Assembly (NCBI GenBank): GCA_036504055.1
Contig: DASXVU010000016.1
Span: 1 to 64,000 of the forward strand
Length of the DNA: 64,000 nt
Reading direction: 5' to 3'
Source: Methanomassiliicoccales archaeon
Lineage (GTDB): Archaea; Thermoplasmatota; Thermoplasmata; Methanomassiliicoccales; UBA472
Below the pieces are notes generated by a model. That model made no database searches. It was not told where the DNA came from and saw only the letters and a list, made by a program, of their open reading frames with translations. A program made the position numbers and the translations under genes. This document shows positions 60,686 through 64,000 of this stretch, piece by piece (the stretch's first letter is position 1; the number at the start of each line of letters is the position of its first letter).

Positions 60686-61804
60686 TTAGGAGATCGCCTG
60701 GGCGGACTCGAGCATCAGCTCTAGCTTCTCCGCCTTCATCTTGGGGTCGGAGCTTTGTTCTCCCACCCACTGTTTCAATTTCTTGATCGCCCGGCCGCTG
60801 TCGATGATGTCGGCAGCCTTGGCCATGCCTTCCCGCAGATCGGCCGCATGGCCAGTGATGACCAGGATCGGCGCGGTGTTGGCCAGCACGATGTCCCGCC
60901 GGGAACCCTTGTCCTGACCCGATAGCAGTCTGAGCAGCAGCAATGCCTCCCTGGACTTGTCCAGACGGCACAGCAGATCGTCCTCGCTGGCGTTCTTGAT
61001 GCCCAGGTCCTTCGGGTCCAGGGTATACTCCTCGATGGTGCCGTCCTCCTTTAGGTCGGCGACGTAGGTCTTGCCGACCGTGGACAGTTCGTCCATGCCC
61101 CTGGTCCCTTTGGAGTCCAGTCCGTGGACGACATAGGCCCTGTGGTAGCCCAGTTCCTTCATCGTCTTGGCGATCGGCAGCACCATCTCCTTGGCGTAGA
61201 CACCGCGGACCGCATAGGTCGGCATTGCCGGATTTGCGAGCGACCCGGCCATGTTCAGTATCGTTCCGAACCGGATCTGTGATAATATCCTTCCCAGCGC
61301 CTGAGGGTGCGTCTTCCCGCTCATTCCGTTGAACAGGCCGATGCCGGCGTTCTCGATGCTCCTCTTGACCACCGAGGCATCGCACTCCACATCCACGCCC
61401 AGGGCCTCCACGATGTCCACCGTTCCGCACTTGGACGTGATCGCCCTGGCCCCATGCTTGGCCATGTAGATGCCGTCCGCTGCCGCAACGATGGAAGCGG
61501 CGGTCGAGATGTTGAAGGTCTTTATGGTGTCCATTCCGGTCCCGCAGTTGTCCACCAGCGGGCCGTTCACCTCCGGTCTGACCTTCACCGTGTCGATCTC
61601 ATAGATGGCTTCCCAACTTCCCGCGATCTCCTCCGGAGTCGCTCCCTTGGCCGTTATTGCCGCCAGGAACGCCCCCTGCTGCAGGTCGGGCTGTTCGTTC
61701 AGGAGCACCTGTCGGAACATCTCCTTTGCCTCGCTCCGTGAAAGGTCCTTGTGTTTGATCAGCTGGTCCACCTTTCCCCCGAAATACTTCAATTTCTCCT
61801 CCAT
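60686..61804 (-). CDS. Anthranilate phosphoribosyltransferase-family protein (TrpD-like)
   Basis: A 372-residue member of the TrpD family, which transfers phosphoribose from PRPP. The GTGMDTIKTFNISTAASIVAA motif (PRPP binding, GTGGD variant with Met), KHGARAITSKCGTVDIVEALGV, and the central MSGKTHPQALG region match. Position two of the classic GTGGD has changed to GTGMD and the SSK-x-G-x-AD stretch reads TSKCGTVD, so the substrate may not be anthranilate. No other trp gene is present; the gene is directly downstream of an alcohol dehydrogenase gene, nine bases away. A non-tryptophan role is possible. Confidence 0.72.
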   Translation of the reverse strand: MEEKLKYFGGKVDQLIKHKDLSRSEAKEMFRQVLLNEQPDLQQGAFLAAITAKGATPEEIAGSWEAIYEIDTVKVRPEVNGPLVDNCGTGMDTIKTFNISTAASIVAAADGIYMAKHGARAITSKCGTVDIVEALGVDVECDASVVKRSIENAGIGLFNGMSGKTHPQALGRILSQIRFGTILNMAGSLANPAMPTYAVRGVYAKEMVLPIAKTMKELGYHRAYVVHGLDSKGTRGMDELSTVGKTYVADLKEDGTIEEYTLDPKDLGIKNASEDDLLCRLDKSREALLLLRLLSGQDKGSRRDIVLANTAPILVITGHAADLREGMAKAADIIDSGRAIKKLKQWVGEQSSDPKMKAEKLELMLESAQAIS

Positions 61805-61813
61805 TTCCTCACC

Positions 61814-62848
61814 TCAGAAGACTATCACCGATTTCATGCCCCGGCGCATCGCGGTATGGTCGATGGCGCCATGGACCTCTTTCAAGTTGCATCTGTGCGT
61901 CACGATCCAACTGAGATCGACCTCACCGGAACGGATCAGCATGACCGCTTCCCTGTCATGCGATGAAGAGCAACCATAGGCACCGACCATGGTCTGCTCC
62001 TTGTAATGCATAGAGCGGACATCGATCGGGGCTTCGTACTCGCCCTTCCTCGGACCGGAGAACACACACAATCTGCCGTTTGACGCCAGCAGGCTCATCA
62101 GATACTCATCAACACGGACCTCTGGGGTTGCCGGCAGAATGACGTCGATCCCTTTTCCCTCGGTCTCATCCATGACCGTTTTGGCCAGGTCCTCGGTGGA
62201 ATGGTCGATGACCCTGTCAGCCCGATCGCGTAATAAGGCGATGCGGTTGGGCATCCTCTCCGAAACGATCACCTTCTCCGCTCCCTTTTGTTTGGCCAAG
62301 GCTACATGGATGGCCCCCACCGGACCGCCTCCCAGGACAAGCACCCGGTCCCCTTCCGACACTCGGGTCAGAGCTTGACCGTTCAAACAACAGGCAAGAG
62401 GCTCGGAAAGTGCCAACTGGACCGGGTCGTCCCTTTCTTCGACCCGATTCAGTCCTCCATGTTGGACATTGCCCGAAGGAAGGGCCACGTACTCGGCGTA
62501 ACCTCCATCCACGTTGAAACCTAAGATCCCCTGCGATTCGCACTGGTTGTCGTTGCCGCGTGAACAGGGACGGCATTTACCGCAGGATATTCCAGGCCAT
62601 ACCTGGACCCGATCACCTATGGCCAGGCCTCCTTCCTCTGTCTCCAGCTCAATGATCCTGCCGACGATCTCGTGACCCAGGACCCTTGGATACCTCAGGT
62701 CCCTGTGGCCGTGCTCAAGCATCTTCACATCGGTGCCGCAGACCGCGCAGGCCTCCACCTTGACCAAGGCGCCTCCAGGGGGGCAGAACGGGTCTGGAAT
62801 GTCATCCAGCAACAGTTCTCCGGGACCTTTCATCAAGGCTGCTCGCAT
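61814..62848 (-). CDS. Zinc-dependent medium-chain alcohol dehydrogenase
   Basis: About 344 residues of the MDR family (sorbitol, threonine or alcohol dehydrogenase type). Catalytic zinc ligands are in ACAVCGTDVK and GHEIVGRI (about residues 39 and 62), the structural zinc motif is CGKCRPCSRGNDNQC, and the nucleotide-binding motif is VLVLGGGPVGAIHVAL. The cofactor is NAD(H) or NADP(H). The start MRAALMKGPGELLLDD at 62848 follows GAGAG and a TATA-like ATTTAAAT at 62878-62885; in-frame ATG 62872 is an alternative. A TrpD-like gene follows in the same operon. The substrate is unknown. Confidence 0.86.
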   Translation of the reverse strand: MRAALMKGPGELLLDDIPDPFCPPGGALVKVEACAVCGTDVKMLEHGHRDLRYPRVLGHEIVGRIIELETEEGGLAIGDRVQVWPGISCGKCRPCSRGNDNQCESQGILGFNVDGGYAEYVALPSGNVQHGGLNRVEERDDPVQLALSEPLACCLNGQALTRVSEGDRVLVLGGGPVGAIHVALAKQKGAEKVIVSERMPNRIALLRDRADRVIDHSTEDLAKTVMDETEGKGIDVILPATPEVRVDEYLMSLLASNGRLCVFSGPRKGEYEAPIDVRSMHYKEQTMVGAYGCSSSHDREAVMLIRSGEVDLSWIVTHRCNLKEVHGAIDHTAMRRGMKSVIVF

Positions 62849-62948
62849 AACTCTCAGAATGGGGAGGGCCATGTAATTATTTAAATTGGATGTATCATCC
62901 AACTAAGAGCTCAACCCTTGAGATCGGCTACCCTAACGACCGGTCTCA

Positions 62949-63446
62949 ATGACAACCGATATCTCCGCGCCCGCCCATCACCTCACCATGAGACAGGCCG
63001 AGAGGGAGATCAAGGACCGCGGCGCGATCGACGACCTGATAAAGAGAGCGATGATCTGCCGGCTGGGGTTGATCGATGGGGATGAACCCTATATCGTGCC
63101 GATGAACTTCGGATATGATGGCAAGAGCCTATACTTTCACTGTGCCAAGGAAGGTCGGAAGATCGACATCCTCAAACGAAGCGACCGGGTCTGCTTCGAG
63201 ATGGACCTGGATACGGAGTTGGTCAAGGGCGATGTGGCCTGCAAATGGAGCATGCGTTACCGAAGCATCGAGGGTGTGGGACGTGCTGTCCTGATAGACG
63301 ACGCCGAAGGCAAAAAATACGGTTTGAACCTGATAATGTCCCACTATGCCAAGGGGCCGTTCGAATACGCGGAAAGGGGTTTCAATCTGGCCCTCATCAT
63401 CCGGGTGGACATCGAGAGCATCTCCGGGAAAAGGTCCCAACACTGA
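62949..63446 (+). CDS. NimA-like pyridoxamine 5'-phosphate oxidase-fold flavoprotein
   Basis: A 165-residue split-barrel FMN-binding protein of the pyridoxamine phosphate oxidase-like superfamily, close to nitroimidazole resistance (NimA) proteins. The N-terminal MICRLGLIDGDEPYIVPMNFGYDGKSLYFHCAKEGRKIDIL is the typical core (shown here by its landmarks CRLG, YIVPMNFGY and KEGRK). Family members reduce nitro groups or bind haem or flavin; no specific substrate can be named. A conserved RYRSIEGVGRA strand follows. Convergent with the truncated ferredoxin gene, whose stop is directly adjacent. Confidence 0.83.
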   Translation: MTTDISAPAHHLTMRQAEREIKDRGAIDDLIKRAMICRLGLIDGDEPYIVPMNFGYDGKSLYFHCAKEGRKIDILKRSDRVCFEMDLDTELVKGDVACKWSMRYRSIEGVGRAVLIDDAEGKKYGLNLIMSHYAKGPFEYAERGFNLALIIRVDIESISGKRSQH

Positions 63447-64000
63447 CTAAGGCACCATTACCGCTTCGCCGCCCTCTATCATTACCACATATTCGGTCAA
63501 AGGGACCTGCCTGCCGGAGCGCTGCAACGCCGTCAGGACTAGTTTCTTGAGCTGTCGGCAACAGGGCACCTCCATATGCACCAGCGTGATGTCCTTGATC
63601 GGATTGGTGGACAATATATCGGTCAGCTTCTGGACATAAGCATCGTTATCGTCCAGCTTTGGACAGCCTATCAAAGCTACCTTCCCTTTAACGAACTGTC
63701 CTTGCATGGACCCGCACGCGAAGGCAGTGCAATCGGCAGCGATCAGAAGGCTGGCGTTCCATAGGTATGGTGCGTTGGTGGGAACGAGCCGCAATTGTAT
63801 GGGCCAGGTGGAAAGCTGAGAGGGGTTTGCCACATTCTCGGCAGGTCCTTCCCTTACCTTGAACACACGAGGTCCGGAGGATGGACAGGCGCATGGCGTG
63901 AGGGTCAGGTCCTTTTTCCTCTCTAGGTGCTCCTTTACCTGGGTATCGCTGAACTCTGGGGCTTCACGCTCCTCGATGGTCAACGCGCCGGTGGGGCATT
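63447..64000 (-). CDS. Fe-S protein with ferredoxin domain, 5' end outside window
   Basis: The minus-strand frame is open to the window edge. The first visible codons at the edge encode CPTGALTIEEREAPEF, the end of a [4Fe-4S] ferredoxin motif, so the gene begins beyond 64000. The rest (about 184 residues in view) has CACPSSG, then AADCTAFACGSMQG, a GCPKLDD strand and a VPCCRQLKKL motif. This plan is that of two-domain ferredoxin-type proteins common in anaerobic bacteria and archaea, in which the C-terminal domain binds a further metal or cluster. Its function is not known. Confidence 0.8.
   Translation of the reverse strand, partial: CPTGALTIEEREAPEFSDTQVKEHLERKKDLTLTPCACPSSGPRVFKVREGPAENVANPSQLSTWPIQLRLVPTNAPYLWNASLLIAADCTAFACGSMQGQFVKGKVALIGCPKLDDNDAYVQKLTDILSTNPIKDITLVHMEVPCCRQLKKLVLTALQRSGRQVPLTEYVVMIEGGEAVMVP

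Noticed and set aside
1-64000. tRNA, rRNA, CRISPR arrays, insertion sequences, attachment sites, origin of replication
   Set aside because: I looked through the gaps between genes and found no cloverleaf-like sequence, rRNA segment, regularly spaced repeat, transposase or terminal inverted repeat. Short tRNA or ncRNA genes could still be missed by eye.

Overview
This is chromosomal DNA of an archaeon, most likely a member of Thermoplasmatota (Methanomassiliicoccales or a close, possibly non-methanogenic, relative). The support is archaeal gene content (phosphorylating type II GAPDH, archaeal HAD and prepilin-peptidase families, archease, TATA/BRE promoters and short leaders), a Thermoplasma-like mevalonate-pathway decarboxylase, an Ogt-endonuclease V fusion of the kind known from Ferroplasma, and a corrinoid protein plus MtaA/MtbA-type methyltransferase. 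I saw no rRNA, tRNA, CRISPR array, insertion sequence or phage gene. Genes are dense and lie on both strands.

Layout. 1-13 kb: the start of a fumarate reductase/succinate dehydrogenase flavoprotein, then a corrinoid methyl-transfer cluster (corrinoid protein, methyltransferase, CobW-like GTPase, two unknown proteins). Two paralogous membrane-anchored beta-propeller proteins follow, then an overlapping operon of a hydantoinase/oxoprolinase-family ATPase and two DGC-type cysteine proteins, and then HAD phosphatase and PfkB kinase genes. 13-20 kb: GNAT acetyltransferase, mevalonate-pathway decarboxylase, archease, aspartate dehydrogenase, M24 peptidase, and the TldD/TldE pair. 20-24 kb: a BlaI-like repressor and membrane metalloprotease pair followed by a MacB-type ABC exporter; both promoters carry the same 17-bp dyad. 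24-30 kb: cyclophilin-like protein, a 51-residue zinc ribbon, ketol-acid reductoisomerase with a histone-H1-like Lys/Ala/Pro tail, and two tandem acetolactate synthase genes with related 5' leaders.

30-34 kb holds a GrpB-like gene and LuxE-like and LuxC-like genes (fatty-acyl reductase partners in bacterial bioluminescence) with no luciferase gene. 34-38 kb: small membrane proteins, GAPDH, a PAS histidine kinase, phosphoglycerate kinase. 38-45 kb is a complete-looking minus-strand operon for lysine by the diaminopimelate aminotransferase route, headed by an Lrp/LysM-like regulator: lrp-dapA-dapB-lysC-lysA-dapF-dapL. 45-54 kb: PanE, the Ogt-EndoV fusion, nitroreductase, MscS channel, prepilin peptidase, a HhH-GPD glycosylase lacking its usual catalytic Asp, an AmmeMemoRadiSam-type radical SAM enzyme, and ThiL. 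54-64 kb: a LarA / HdrD-like / dihydropteroate synthase operon, BioY, a CooF-like ferredoxin with an FAD oxidoreductase, a TrpD/alcohol dehydrogenase pair, a NimA-like flavoprotein, and a truncated ferredoxin-type protein.

The best candidates for new biology are: the LuxC/LuxE pair in an organism expected to make ether lipids; the BlaI-protease-exporter regulon with matching operators; the duplicated ilvB leader with conserved hairpin and short ORF; the H1-like tail on IlvC; and the corrinoid cluster with its accessory proteins.
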